DNA of 64,000 nucleotides, from NCBI GenBank assembly GCA_950295325.1, contig OX485806.1:34100001-34164000 (forward strand). The letters run 5' to 3'. This document shows, in pieces, positions 25,418-36,732 of this stretch (position 1 is its first letter; each line of letters begins with the position of its first letter). The stretch is from Polytrichum commune (Eukaryota > Streptophyta > Polytrichopsida > Polytrichales > Polytrichaceae). The position numbers were made by a program, and so were the translations under genes. The notes beneath the pieces were generated by a model, which was not told the origin of the DNA, searched no databases, and saw nothing but the letters and a program-made list of their open reading frames with translations.

Positions 25418-26785
25418 CTCTAACTGCTACTGAGAGGAGGGGCATTAACCATGCCCCAACCTCAGTTCCACCAATAGAATCTGGCCTATCTTCATCACCA
25501 ACAATATGTGATGATGAAGCCAACACCGGAGGCAAAGAAGCCAAAGCAGTATAAACCCATTGAGCTCAAAGCTCCTTCATTACATGCTGTTGGAATCGAG
25601 AAATTCGCTCGGCTTCTCCAACCATGACCTCAATTTCTTCTTCCATGGATGTGGACCGTTGTGCCCCCTGACCAGAGTCCTCTGTCCCAGAGACAACAAC
25701 TAGTCACCATAATGCCGTTGCAATGCAAGGCATAAACCAACAGTCCACATCATGATATTAAGATTCATGGCTTGGCCCAACATGAAGCATCATTGGCCCT
25801 CAAATAGGCTAAAAATTGTTGTGATGCTCATGCGGGATTCCATAGCACGTTCCCGTTTGTCAGCCAATGGTTTGGTATGGCTTCTGGTGTGATCATCCCA
25901 CACCATGCCAGGCCCCCGATTGCGGAATGCGAATAACTGTGGGAAAGTCATAAAGGTGGGGAAGGCCCTCCGTGGTGCCCCCACTTTGTTGACCAATGCC
26001 AACGGGGGTAAATCCTCTCGAACAATTGGCAAAGAGATCCGGTGTGGATCCAAGATGCCATCTACCTTTTGATCAAAAGGTGGAGGCACTGCAAAAAATG
26101 TTGCAGCTAAAGTGGATGGAGGTGCGAGGTTGGTCCAAAGCCATTAAGGCCGGTGGGAATAAGAACCAAGGCCCGCGACATCCACAAAAATGGGATCACC
26201 AAGGTGTTGACAAAAATAATGTTTGCTTTCCAATACCTTGTCCCGAGAATCTCCCAACATAGGTATATTCTCGAATATGTACCATGGGGGGGAAGGTTGG
26301 TGGGCATACCACCACTACATGAGCCAGATGAGGTCCCCATAAAGATTAGATCTGGGATCCTCCAACCCTCGGCCTGCTCCAGTACGTGAACGGCCCTAGC
26401 ATGGCCATCCTGCTATCACCAAATCCACGAGACCCAACCTTCGTAAGTTTGCCTCACTGATAAGTGTAACATTACAGGAGAGACGTGCAAAACACCCACG
26501 AATGGCAGTTGGATCCAACTGCTATGGGCACAACACCATCAACTGGTGGATATGATGATGAATCACACAAGTGGCCATTTGACTGTCATTCACATAGACA
26601 TATCAGTAAACCATGAGACCAACCTCCAACATGGCCGCCAGTCTTGTCCCAATGCCCCCAAATAATTCCACCAAAGTGATCCCCTCGTATGGCGGACGCC
26701 ATGAAATAGTATGTGCCAACGCCGATGAGGAATCATGTATGACTGGTGTTGTAGAACCGAAGGAGAGGACAACGTCCTCACACCT

Positions 26786-27697
26786 TCAGAATAGGTCGGC
26801 GGAATCGCACCAGGAAGGACGACAATCCTTGGGATGGCACACCAATGTACCCTTATGTGCCATCTCCCATATGGTTTCAGCACTCCCTATGAATGCCAAT
26901 AACTCCTTTAATAATGCGGAATCATAAGGCAATGTATCCACAATAACACCACATCCAAAAACCATTGATAATGGTGCTATGGTCGCAGCCGCCACGAATA
27001 CCACAGAAATAAGTTCCCTATGGCCGTCTCCAGCCGACCAGCCTGGTCGGATCCAAGCCTCCTCAGTCTTGTTGTCCAAACCAAAACCAAGGGGGTAGAG
27101 TGCTTGCTGGCCAACTAGAATATCATAGTTGGTTGCATTTGTCACTGCACACCGGAGAAGAAGAGGTGCAGGTGGATCTCCAAGCGTCACGCGGCAGTTA
27201 AGCTGCAGTGGCTCCCAAATGTAACCAGTGGTCCGCTCCACGTGGCCAATAGAGGTGATGATGATAAATGAATAAGGAGCCATGTCATCGGCCATCAAAT
27301 GTAATTTCCGAACAAGCCATTTGCCGATCATAACTGGTTGTGCCCCCAAATCCATCATCATACACTGCAGTGCAACCCGAATAGGATTGCCTCCACCTCG
27401 ACTGACCGCCAAAATGCCAGTATTATTCACCATACGCATGACGTCGGGTCGAATGCCGCAGCGCTTGCAAGCAGGCCTAGCAGCTACATCGGACAAATAA
27501 GCTGCTTCCGTGAATTTTGGTGAGTCATAAGATGTGGTCAGTCCCTTGTTATCTAAGGTGTGTGTATCATAAGACGCAATGGCCTCCGCCGTAAACCTCA
27601 TTTGTTGTTTGGCTATTTCCTCATGATCCTCAGTGGCGGGGAGGTTTGCGGTGGCTTGAGCCACAGTGAGAGAAGACAAGGATGCCTTGCCTTCCAA
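26786..27697 (-). pseudogene. Retropepsin-like region of the gypsy remnant
   Basis: This 303-residue open frame follows the knuckles. It carries MMDLGAQPVMIG, which aligns with the D-[ST]-G-A active-site loop of aspartic proteases, followed by a later hydrophobic-hydrophobic-G segment (YDILVGQQAL). The usual Ser/Thr after the Asp is Leu here. It is the longest uninterrupted frame of the element. Confidence 0.6.
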
Positions 27698-28017
27698 AAT
27701 CCTACATTCTAGGTGAAAAACCTTAGCCAGTTAGATGCCGGATGACGATCATTCTATGGCTATAAACAAAGGTGTGTGCAACACCTTGGATACCAATGTC
27801 TGCACCATGTCGGTCGCCGGATTTGAAGCCTCTATACTTGAATTTTGGCCACTGATAGATTAGATAGCATCTGCTAATCCAAAAGACAATGGCAGACGTG
27901 CTTGACCAATATGATCCGCGGAACCATTGTCCCGAGAACATAAGGTCACCACAAGCTCTCATGTGATCGAAGATGTGGCTCGTGACACAGATTGAGCACG
28001 TGTGATAGCTACCAAAC

Positions 28018-29122
28018 TCACCACCTCCCCCGAAGCCCCAAATATATAGTAATTGGGAGTCGACAAACTAGCCTCAGTTCCGAATGAAGCTGGTGATTCC
28101 AACATTTGGCTAGATGATACCAAATTTTTGAAAACATCTTCTCTAAGGTGCCAAGCTTTGCCTCCAACGTTTTTCCCCATTCGAAAGAATGGCATTTTTC
28201 TGGATGGAGAGCAAAGCAATTTTCCACTGTGTGATTGTTCCGCCCACAGTGGGAACACTTTAATTGCTTTGGTAAATATTTACTAGCCTTCTTCATTGAA
28301 TTGTCAGCATAAACAATTGGCTTGCGCTTCGGATGATTCACGGCTTGAGCCTGTCTTTGCTTCAAAGGACAATCCTTCTTAAAGTGGTCCGACTGCCCAC
28401 AAGACCAACAATATAAGGTTTTGTCCTCCTCCACCTCTGCCAATCCTTGCAGTCATGACCGAAGTCTTTCAGGATTCGCTAAAACTCATTAGCAAGGATA
28501 CTAAGTCAATGATATCGTGCTGATACAAAGCACGATCACACTCCTTCACAACGGTGAATGCCTCTACAAATGTCGCCCGCCCACCATAATTCATGATGAT
28601 CCTGGACAGCGCTAAGTCAACAAGGTGTTTATCAATCTTTGATAAAAATACCTTCACCAATTGGCTCACCATGAAAATACCTCTAGATTCTCTGGCAAAC
28701 TCGCAAACTCGCAACCTCGTGTACAAGGTATAAGGTGTGTCATTTGTCTCATATCTGAAATCTGAAATCCGTTGCATTTGATCCCGATGAAAACCTTCAT
28801 ATTCTTCTTCCAAATGTAAATGGAATTCATGCAGAGGATCAAAATTTGGCGGAGCTTCTAAAGAAGCGAATGCCACCTGGGTAGTCTAGGCATAACAAAG
28901 GAATGAGAAGATTGGGCTTGACATACCCGCGAATGCGGAAATAAGAATTTTTTCCTTAGGTTCACTAGGGAAGGTTCTTTCCACATATACTATAAACACA
29001 CCATCCACTTGCTCCGTCTTCACCACAAGAGCGGCCAATGAATTGGGAGATATGCTCTCCTTCAATGCGGAAACCAACTTCACCCGAATCTCCCAATACC
29101 GCTTTACCTGGTGTAGCTCCAT
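28018..29122 (-). pseudogene. Gag-like region with two CCHC zinc knuckles
   Basis: The frame at 28469-28876 resembles the retrotransposon Gag core (helical, with ETNDTPYTLYTRLR-like text). Downstream, in another frame at 28018-28443, two knuckles of form C-x2-C-x4-H-x4-C appear: CWSCGQSDHFKKDC and CSHCGRNNHTVENC. In family members these bind the element's own RNA. The frame at 28886-29122 may be the Gag N-terminus but is not recognisable by itself. Confidence 0.7.
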
Positions 29123-30945
29123 CTAATGAGCAATTCTTCATTACTCATAAGTCTGGAGTGTTTCGTGCTCCAAATGTTAAGGCAAAAGCTTGAACACATA
29201 TCAATTATTAAAACTGGTATGACGTTGGCGCTTCTCCCGCATCCATGTCTTAAACCGAATTTTTCAGTCTTGCAGGGAAATAGTCTTTACTCGACCGGAA
29301 AACCGGTCCCGGATACCTTCTTGTATCTCTTCCTCTATATCGTCAAATATTCTCATCCCAAGAATATGAGACCGAATGGAAGTCTCACATATTGAATTAG
29401 GCTGAAAAACCTCATCGGATGCTATCACTGGTTTAACATTTGAGAGGGCAAAGGATCAACTTTACGATGTCCCTGAAGATGGAGAACGATAATATTGGCT
29501 TTGAATTGTAATTATAAATTCATAACAGGTTTGATCACCGGAGCCAATAACCCAAACTAATATGGTGTCAAGGTAAAAGATTAAAATGTAGAAGACAACC
29601 TACACCTGCAACCACCACCAACATTATGGTCTACTGGTCATCAATCCAACCTCATCATAAAAGAATACAAGCACTACCCACTTGATGCATATACAAGGTT
29701 TTTATCAGTCATTACTCTGACCTTACCCCCACGATACCTTATCACCAACTGGTACAATTTTAAATGGGACAATGTTAGCAACGTCCAGCAATACAACCCG
29801 CCACGGGAGAAGGTACTACAACGAAATACGGAAAACAATGCAAATGCAACACTGGATCATTTTTGTCAAAAATTAATTAAACAAAAATTTAAATTGACCG
29901 CGTACAACCGGTACTAGCCTGCGGTTGATGATCAAACGTGAGATACCATTATTGCCGTGAAAATGAATTGGCATATAAGCACATCTCTCATCTTCCCACT
30001 ACAACATAAAAACTTCTTCTCATAATAATTCCTGGAATATGTGTTGCTAAACATACTTCGACCTTAATAATTATGTTTTTAAGTCGAATGATGATTTCAT
30101 GTGCCAAACAAGCTTGCCAGCAAACAAATGATAAGAAATTCCGTGGGCAATTCAATAATTCATCACCAAAATTCACCTTGATGTGTCATTCACAAGCAAG
30201 CATTCTTCTTCTTGTTGCTCCGCAAATCCGCGGTATTCTTCTCTCCGACACTCCGCAACTTCATCACTCTTTGTCCTCACACCTTCCCTTGCGTATTATA
30301 TCTCAAGAATAAAGAAGAAAAAAATGAAGGATTATTGTCAAGTGAGAAGGAAGAGAATCAAACCCTTGGATGAGCTCTAATTCTCACTTTAAATGTACAT
30401 AATGAGTCAAGTTATCTCTCACTCCACCACAGAAGAATCCACGAGTGTAAGTAGGGGGAGAAGAACTCAAGATTTATTGCAAAAACATGCAATCTTCATC
30501 TTACATAAGCTCTCTTCACATACTTACTCACAAGGCTTGATTTAGCAAGAATGCCAAGCCAAGGAAGAGGCTCCTCACTTAGGAGCATCTCTCTAACTTC
30601 TAAGATTCATCCATCCAAATCTAAATGGATGAAATCCCACGGATAAGGTACGGCTGCCAACGCCACATACTGTAACAACTAGGAAGCCAACTAGGATGCC
30701 AACTAAGCCCTCAACGCATTCTGGTTGAAAGCTTAAAGCAGGAAAGACCATGAAGAGACTAACAACTAAGGTCCTAGCAACGATAAGTAGGAAAGGGCGA
30801 GAATCCTAGTTAACAAATAGTGTAGCCACAAAGCATCTTCATGCACCTATCATGCACAATTCTAGAGTAAGAACTAAGCAAACATCATGCAAACCAAAAT
30901 AAAAGCCTCGACCTAGGGTATGGTTTCCTTGAAGAGAAGATATTG
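29123..30945. other. Intergenic DNA upstream of the gypsy remnant
   Basis: No gene is supported. The stretch could contain the diverged 5' end or LTR of the retroelement, but no repeat of it was found on the other side. Short CCAACTAGGA-type words around 30660-30720 resemble those at 13.97-14.15 kb. Confidence 0.4.
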
Positions 30946-30950
30946 TAGAG

Positions 30951-31085
30951 GGCTCTCTATTTCAACACAAAACAATCATTTCCCCCTCAAAATTTGCCTT
31001 GTGTCATGTTCACATTTGCTAATTCCCACTTGTATTCCACATGGATACCACATTCCAGTCCAGATAAAGATGAAATAGAGAGCCC
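30951..31085. mobile_element. 135-bp MITE, copy 1
   Basis: Perfect terminal inverted repeats GGGCTCTCTATTTCA / TGAAATAGAGAGCCC bound a 135-bp element. The interior includes TGTGTCATG(T/A)(T/G)CACATTTGCTA-like text. A second copy of 136 bp lies at 41179-41314. No exact target duplication is evident. Confidence 0.8.
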
Positions 31086-32256
31086 TTTATGGTAGCTTAG
31101 ACCTTTGAATGAAGGGGGAGCCTTTCCTCCCCAACAACTTCAGTTGGTATACACAAATTCATCCAATAACATTAAATGCTCTAAGATGTGCGTTATTACC
31201 CATGCATTTTCATCCACAATATGCGGGTCTTTCATATAAGAACTCTATGTTACCTTTTGTTATATTTGATCCTTTCCCAAACTAACTTGAAACTAACCGC
31301 ATCCTCTTGGTGTCCCATGAGTATCCAATCCTTTGTCACTTATAATTTTTCTCTAACATTCACCTTTTGGAAAAATCCCATGTTGTCTAAAATTCATGAT
31401 ATCACATGTACCAAAAGCTATGGCAAGCTTGGTATTATCATAAAATGTACCTCAAATCATTTGAGTGAACTCTATGTTTTGTTTAATTTTCTTTTTCACC
31501 TTTTCTCACATAGCTTTCTAATTGGACGAGGTGCTTGGGTGCTTGGAAGCACAGCCCCAAGAATTCACTGTGCAAAAATTATAAAAGCACGTGTGATAAA
31601 ATACAGGGTATTTTATATTCTTCGGAGGTAAAAAGTAACAAAAACTTTGTAGTGCCATAGTGTTGAATCAATTCGTTCAAGAGTATCATAAAAAATGTAT
31701 GTATCTAAAATACTTAAGAGTCTATTATTATCTATATCATACAGTACCCCACACACAAGGTAAAGAAAAAAATTGTTTAGGATAAGTTGTTTATTAGCTC
31801 ATAATGCTTTGTAGATGGATGAAATATTGAACTACTAGTTGAAAGGATGGATGAAAGTACATTGAGTTCCAACCTTTTCTAATTGTCTTACAAGTCAAGT
31901 TTCTTTCAATGTCATGTCCATCTCTTGACATTGCATGTTACTATTGAAAGGGGGCAGGGGTGTTGTACCTTTGACAAGGAGAAAAACAACTACAAGTAGT
32001 ACAACCCCACATAGAATACCCTACCAAAACATTCATAATTAAAAACTAAGGTTAATTTTATAAACACAATTTTTTTATCTATATTACATAAAATAAAAAT
32101 AAAAGTAACATCGGGGTTTTTTTGTACACTGACGTGAATGGGAGCCCGTTCCTCCATACTGTGTTCATGTTTGACCAAGCATCACCGTACGGGTACTTCC
32201 TTCCTCTCGGAAGGTGGGCTCCTTGAGCTTTTAAGACTGGGCGTTGCACTTATCAT
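31086..32256. other. Intergenic DNA, nothing recognised
   Basis: The plus-strand frame at 31188-31631 is hydrophobic and Leu/Phe-rich through AT-rich composition. It shows no domain, so it is not called a gene. Confidence 0.4.
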
Positions 32257-32784
32257 CTAGAGGGGATTAATAGGGGGTTGTTTGTTTTCTAGCTTCCTTT
32301 TGTTTAATATTAGGTATGTGAGGTATTTAATGGCAATTTGGTGTAAGTGTTTCATAAGTGTTTTCATCTCATTTTTGGGTATTTTAAGTTTTTCTAGGTC
32401 TTCAAGTGGTTGTTTGTGGATAGCTCCTCTAACACATGTTGTGATGGTGACGAGGGGGTTGACTTGCCAGCCGACTGCTTTAAGTGTTTGTATGAGTGGG
32501 TTGTATTTGATGGTTTTTTCACTAGTATGCGCGGTATTTGGGAATCTGTCGTGGCAGTATGTGAATTCAATGAACTGTATGGCATTTGACAAGGTTGGTG
32601 TTAGGGGGGGTTGTCTGTTTGTGGGAGCACCTAGGACACATAGTATATCTAGTCTAAGTCTGGCTAGGCATATGCATGGTGAGGCAGGGCATGTGCATTT
32701 GAGTAGCCATTGTGAGATTGTATTGTCTTGTGGTCTAGAGTTTTGGCTGCACGCACTATCTATATTACATAACTAAAGGGTAGC
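32257..32784 (-). pseudogene. Retroelement ORF fragment, C-terminal domain
   Basis: An uninterrupted minus-strand frame runs from about 32784 to 32257. It contains LKCTCPASPCICLARLR, LDILCVLGAP, FIEFTYCHDRFP, VRGAIH and IKYLTYLILNKRKLE. I recall this arrangement (Cys-rich block, FTYC.DRF, VRGAIH, then a helical end) as the C-terminus of reverse-transcriptase-bearing ORFs in green-lineage genomes. The exact superfamily is uncertain, and no RT core was seen upstream. It is therefore probably a 5'-truncated copy. Confidence 0.5.
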
Positions 32785-33079
32785 TTAAAACCTCAAAACC
32801 TACCTTAATAAACCCCCTCCCCTCCCCCCACTTAAATAACCCACTATCACATGTGATTCGTCAAAAACACATGGACTAAACTCCTCGAGAAACATAATAA
32901 GTCACATGTGACAAACCTCTCACAAAAGAATTAGAAAACCCCATTGTTCACTATAGATGAACGTCCTTGTGTGGATTGGTTTAGGGTGGTTTTTAAAGAG
33001 GACAAAATTGGTGTCAAAGGAGCTTAGCTTGTGGGTCTAGGGCTCCCTCTTGCTCCCTAGAGAATGGCAAGTTGGTCAG

Positions 33080-33720
33080 CCATGACGTGAGCGTCGAGTC
33101 CCCGTCGCGAGGCCTATTGGGCTCGCCTTTTTAGAAGTGGACTCTTGATGCGTCTTTCATATAGTCCGACAACTAGCGCGGCGCGAGCCGTTGCGAGCCC
33201 GGCTGCACATGCGACCGACCCCTCGTTCGAAAAAATCCCCCTCGTTCACCACTTCCATTGGCGTCGCGGTGCGCTGCTGCATCGTAGGGTGGTCTCGCAC
33301 AGAGACACAAAAAAAAAAACTGCGTCAAAGGCCCTGGGTGTCGGTCCCGTTTGCGCTCCCTGGAGAATTGCGAGGCGGAGGTAAGCACTGGCGGGAGCGC
33401 CGAGGTGCCCGTTGGGCTTCACTTTCACGCCATTCTTGCATTTGGTACAGACTCGCACGCTCACACATGCACACAAGCTGATGGCACCACTAAATTCTCA
33501 CGTTGTTCTTGCATTGGGTGCAGACGCGGTCTCTCACATGCACACAAGCTGATGCGACCGCTAAATTCTCACGCTGTTCTTGCGTTCGGTGCAGATGCTC
33601 TCTCTCTCTCTCTCTCTACAAGTTGATGTAATCGAAAAAAAACAGCAGCGGCAGCAGCAGGAGGCTACTGCTTGCGGAATGGAAATAGGGCTCGGGGAAA
33701 CACTGCACCTCAACAAGGGA
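33080..33720. repeat. GC-rich block with ~71-bp tandem units and microsatellites
   Basis: This island of higher GC has two and a third units sharing TTCTTGC(A/G)TT(T/C/G)GGT and CACATGCACACAAGCTGATG, starting near 33432, 33504 and 33575. A CT microsatellite follows at about 33600-33617, then a CAG-rich stretch near 33644-33660. Overlapping frames on both strands reflect the composition. It could be an unrecognised promoter or first exon, but I see no linked exon. Confidence 0.5.
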
Positions 33721-33989
33721 TCATTCTGTTGAAGATTCAGATGAGGTTTATCTCACTGTTTCAAGTATCTAAACAAAATCGCTGACATATATCCAAGTGC
33801 GGTAACAGTAAGTTGTCTCTCTACAGCCTAGGCGATGTGATTGAAAAGAATTGCTCTGTTGGTGCACTCCCTTTGAAGTTCACACCAAAATTGAACTCCT
33901 GGCTAAAATTGGCTGAACTCAGTTCACAAAAGTCGTTGCGTACGTTCAACTGATTTGAATACGTCGTTCAAGCTCATCCAGACAAAAGG

Positions 33990-34495
33990 GGGCACTTTAC
34001 ACGAGAGCTTGAGGGCCCGCGACACCATCGACTTTTAAAATCTCTCATTGGTGGAAAACTTCGAGCCTGTCCCACTTCACTTTGCGCTAGAGGTTGAGGG
34101 CCTATTACGGATCAAGTTTGGTTGGATGGATGGATGGATGAATGAACAAACCTATATGGAGTCCTACATGGCATGCAATGCATCATATTGTTTTCATTGT
34201 TGAGGAGGTGGGTTTAATAACAAACTGGAGACCATGATACCCCATGGTCAAAATTTGACAACCCTTGACTCACCATTACTTATCATGTTGAAGGGCCCCC
34301 ACAAGAGGAGTCGGATTGTAATGAATTTGCATCTGGTTGAGAGCCGGTTGTTTATGTCTTTATGTTACGTTTGGAGGCCCGTGATCACACAAAATTTAAT
34401 TTTCATTTTTATGTGGTACAACCTTCGGATGAGTTTCAATGGCCCTCACAATCTCATGGTCACGGCCTTTGGCCATAAGAGCAACCCCACTCCCA
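33990..34495. mobile_element. Diverged copy of the 6443-type MITE
   Basis: About 505 bp long, like the 503-bp element at 6443. Shared blocks include CTCATTGGTGGAAAA, CTTCAC near GAGG(T/C)TGAGGG, and CTCACAATCTCATGGTCACGG. The termini are too diverged to show a clear target duplication. Confidence 0.6.
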
Positions 34496-34602
34496 TTGTC
34501 CTTGGACCTCTCAACAACCTTTTTGATTCCACAATCATGTTCTAGAAGAAAAATGAAAGTCTAGCTAGGGGCACACGTGCACAATGCATAGTTACTTTGA
34601 TA

Positions 34603-35755
34603 TTGTCCGGGAAGATTTTTGGGCATAATCGATCAAAATCCTAGTGTTTCCAAGTCCAACATGTTACATGTTGTGATCTTTCAATTCTTCTTTATTACGT
34701 TGAGGTATATTCCATAGACTCTTCCAAAATGATTGGTAATTATCCTCAAGTCTTGAACTTCAACCAGTTATTTCTCACACTCAACCAGTTCATTTGTAAC
34801 TAGCGATCGGTTCTCCCCATTCATTGCTCACAACCTTAACATTCGCTTGTGGTGCTTGCAACGCCCAAGACAACAATGAGGAGGGTTGCATCCTAAGGCA
34901 TGCGTGTGTTATTTGATTCATTTCTCATGTTCTCCAACTTCTACCGATTAGAGTTACATTAAAAAACTCCTGTTGCATTAACCAATCTAAAATGAAACAT
35001 ATCCAAAAACCATATTGACATCAGACCTCCCTGAAACTAGTTATGCTTATTGGAAGTGCATGTTTGTTGATTTTTTAACCGGAGACATAGGTCCCTCCCA
35101 ATTGTGCTCACTATTGAATGTAAAGAGGTTGATAATTTTTGAAGACATAGTCCAATCTCTTTTAATTATGTGTGTTTATGATGTTTGTTATTTGATCCTC
35201 ACCAAACCACGTACCAATCAAACATAGGGGTCCAAATAAGAAAACGAGCCACTTACAACCATCTACCTTACATCCAACGAGGGCAATTTGTCAGGGGCCC
35301 AGTGTTGTCGCAAAGCCCCAAGCCCTTGGGGTCAAGTCTACATTAAGGTCCATTTCCAAGAAACTTAGGGTCCAAAACGCCCCTTACTTTCGGACCCAAG
35401 GCTGGACCCAAACTTGGAATACTAGTTTCCCAAACTAAGTACTTGAGCTAGGATGACTAAATTTGGTGGGAAAGTGATTTTTCCAATCTTGGTATTAGGA
35501 CCCTAGGAGTGTAAAATCCTTGGGACCAACACCATGAATGGGAAGGACCGGCTGCTAGTTACAGGTAGCCGGTTAAGTTTGAGAAATAACAAGCTGAAAT
35601 TCAAAACTTTAGGAAAATCATCAATCATTTTGGAAAACTTCATAGAATATACCCCATTCTAGTAAAGAAAAACTAGAAAGATGTCAACATGTAACTGGAT
35701 GGGCTTGGAAACACTAGGATCTCAACCTATTATACCCAACAACTTCCCTGGACAT
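34603..35755. mobile_element. 1.15-kb element with ~210-bp terminal inverted repeats
   Basis: The left end starts TGTCCGGGAAG. The right end, in reverse complement, starts TGTCCAGGGAAG, and the match continues with ATCCTAGTGTTTCCAAG for about 210 bp at lower identity. The interior is non-coding. Long terminal repeats of this kind occur in Mutator-like elements, but no 9-bp duplication was seen. The same terminal family occurs at 9955-10130 and at bases 1-34. Confidence 0.65.
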
Positions 35756-35851
35756 TGGTCCAACATTTACTCCTGACTATTAGGATCGCTCTATCTTGGA
35801 GATTCTTTGGTTCTGGGCTCCAGTGTTGCACTCTCTTGCACTTTCCTCCTT

Positions 35852-36220
35852 ACTACACTAAGTATTGTATTAAGTGGCACCAGTTCATTTGACTTGCAAC
35901 ACTAATTGTAAACCGCCCGTGCAGTGCCACTAACACTAGGCATAACCTAACACTATTTATCATCCCTTGTAAAAAAGTTTGAATATTAAAGATTTAAAGA
36001 TTTACAATGTTGCAATTACTGTCACTAAGTCGTTTTTCATTCAATTTTCAATCATCCATGATAGTATTTTATGACAAAAATGTTAGGATGCAGAATATAC
36101 CATATCTGTAAAGTTGGGATGACAGTATTGGTAAATTCATTAAAAAGAAGTGGTATTAAAATAGTTACCGAGGTGACGTTAAATACCATACGACTGTCAA
36201 TACAATATTCAGTGTAGCAC
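35852..36220. mobile_element. Small MITE with CACTA-A-TATTGTATT termini
   Basis: The left end reads ACTACACTAAGTATTGTATT. The right end, in reverse complement, reads GTGCTACACTGAATATTGTA. Related termini bound elements at about 56893-56985 and 62287-62520. Confidence 0.6.
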
Positions 36221-36732
36221 TCTTTTCCTGTATATAAATAAAATCAAGGAACCAATACTTCATGACCTGGTTACATCAGAACATGATTGCTATTTCAGGC
36301 TCATCAGAAAGGGGCTTGTAGTAACCCTGATTTTTGGAAAATTATGTGGAGCTCACAAGTTAATTTGCAGACTGAATATCCCTTGTCACAACTCTTGTCG
36401 CTGTTTCGCAAAAAGCCTAGCACAATCAAGTCATTGATGATGCACTAGCTCTGCCAAGTCCTTCTAAAGATCAGTAATACAATGAATTGTAGGAGCCGGC
36501 AATCCAACAAGAAATGAAACAGCAGACCAATTGCAAGAAACCAATATTATCTGGAAACGATTTGTTGATGACGATGATTTAGGCACTTGAATCACCCAGG
36601 TCAGAATTGTTCAATATGCTCAAGGGTGTCAAGTGCTTCATTGAACTCTGAAATTGTCAAAACTGACATGTACTATGGCACAAATTTTGGGTATCCTGAG
36701 CCACTTGTATCCTACGCCTCAGAAGAGGAAGG

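Larger units (their letters stand above)
23060..29122 (-). mobile_element. Decayed Ty3/gypsy-type LTR retroelement
   Basis: In minus-strand order the remnant shows a Gag-like region, two CCHC zinc knuckles, a pepsin-like protease region, reverse transcriptase, RNase H and an integrase fragment. That order (RT-RH before IN) is the Ty3/gypsy order. Many stop codons and frame changes interrupt it, so it cannot encode a polyprotein. I found no LTR pair and no convincing tRNA primer-binding site, so both ends may be lost or too diverged. The 3' end breaks off inside integrase and continues into a half PHD finger. Confidence 0.85.

Noticed and set aside
22900-30400. LTR pair flanking the gypsy remnant
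   Set aside because: No direct repeat or tRNA-complementary primer site could be identified on either side.
31188-31631. 147-residue plus-strand hydrophobic frame
   Set aside because: Leu/Phe-rich from AT-rich DNA, with no family resemblance or splice partner.
32282-32776. 164-residue plus-strand frame
   Set aside because: Antisense of the retroelement fragment, which has recognisable motifs on the minus strand.
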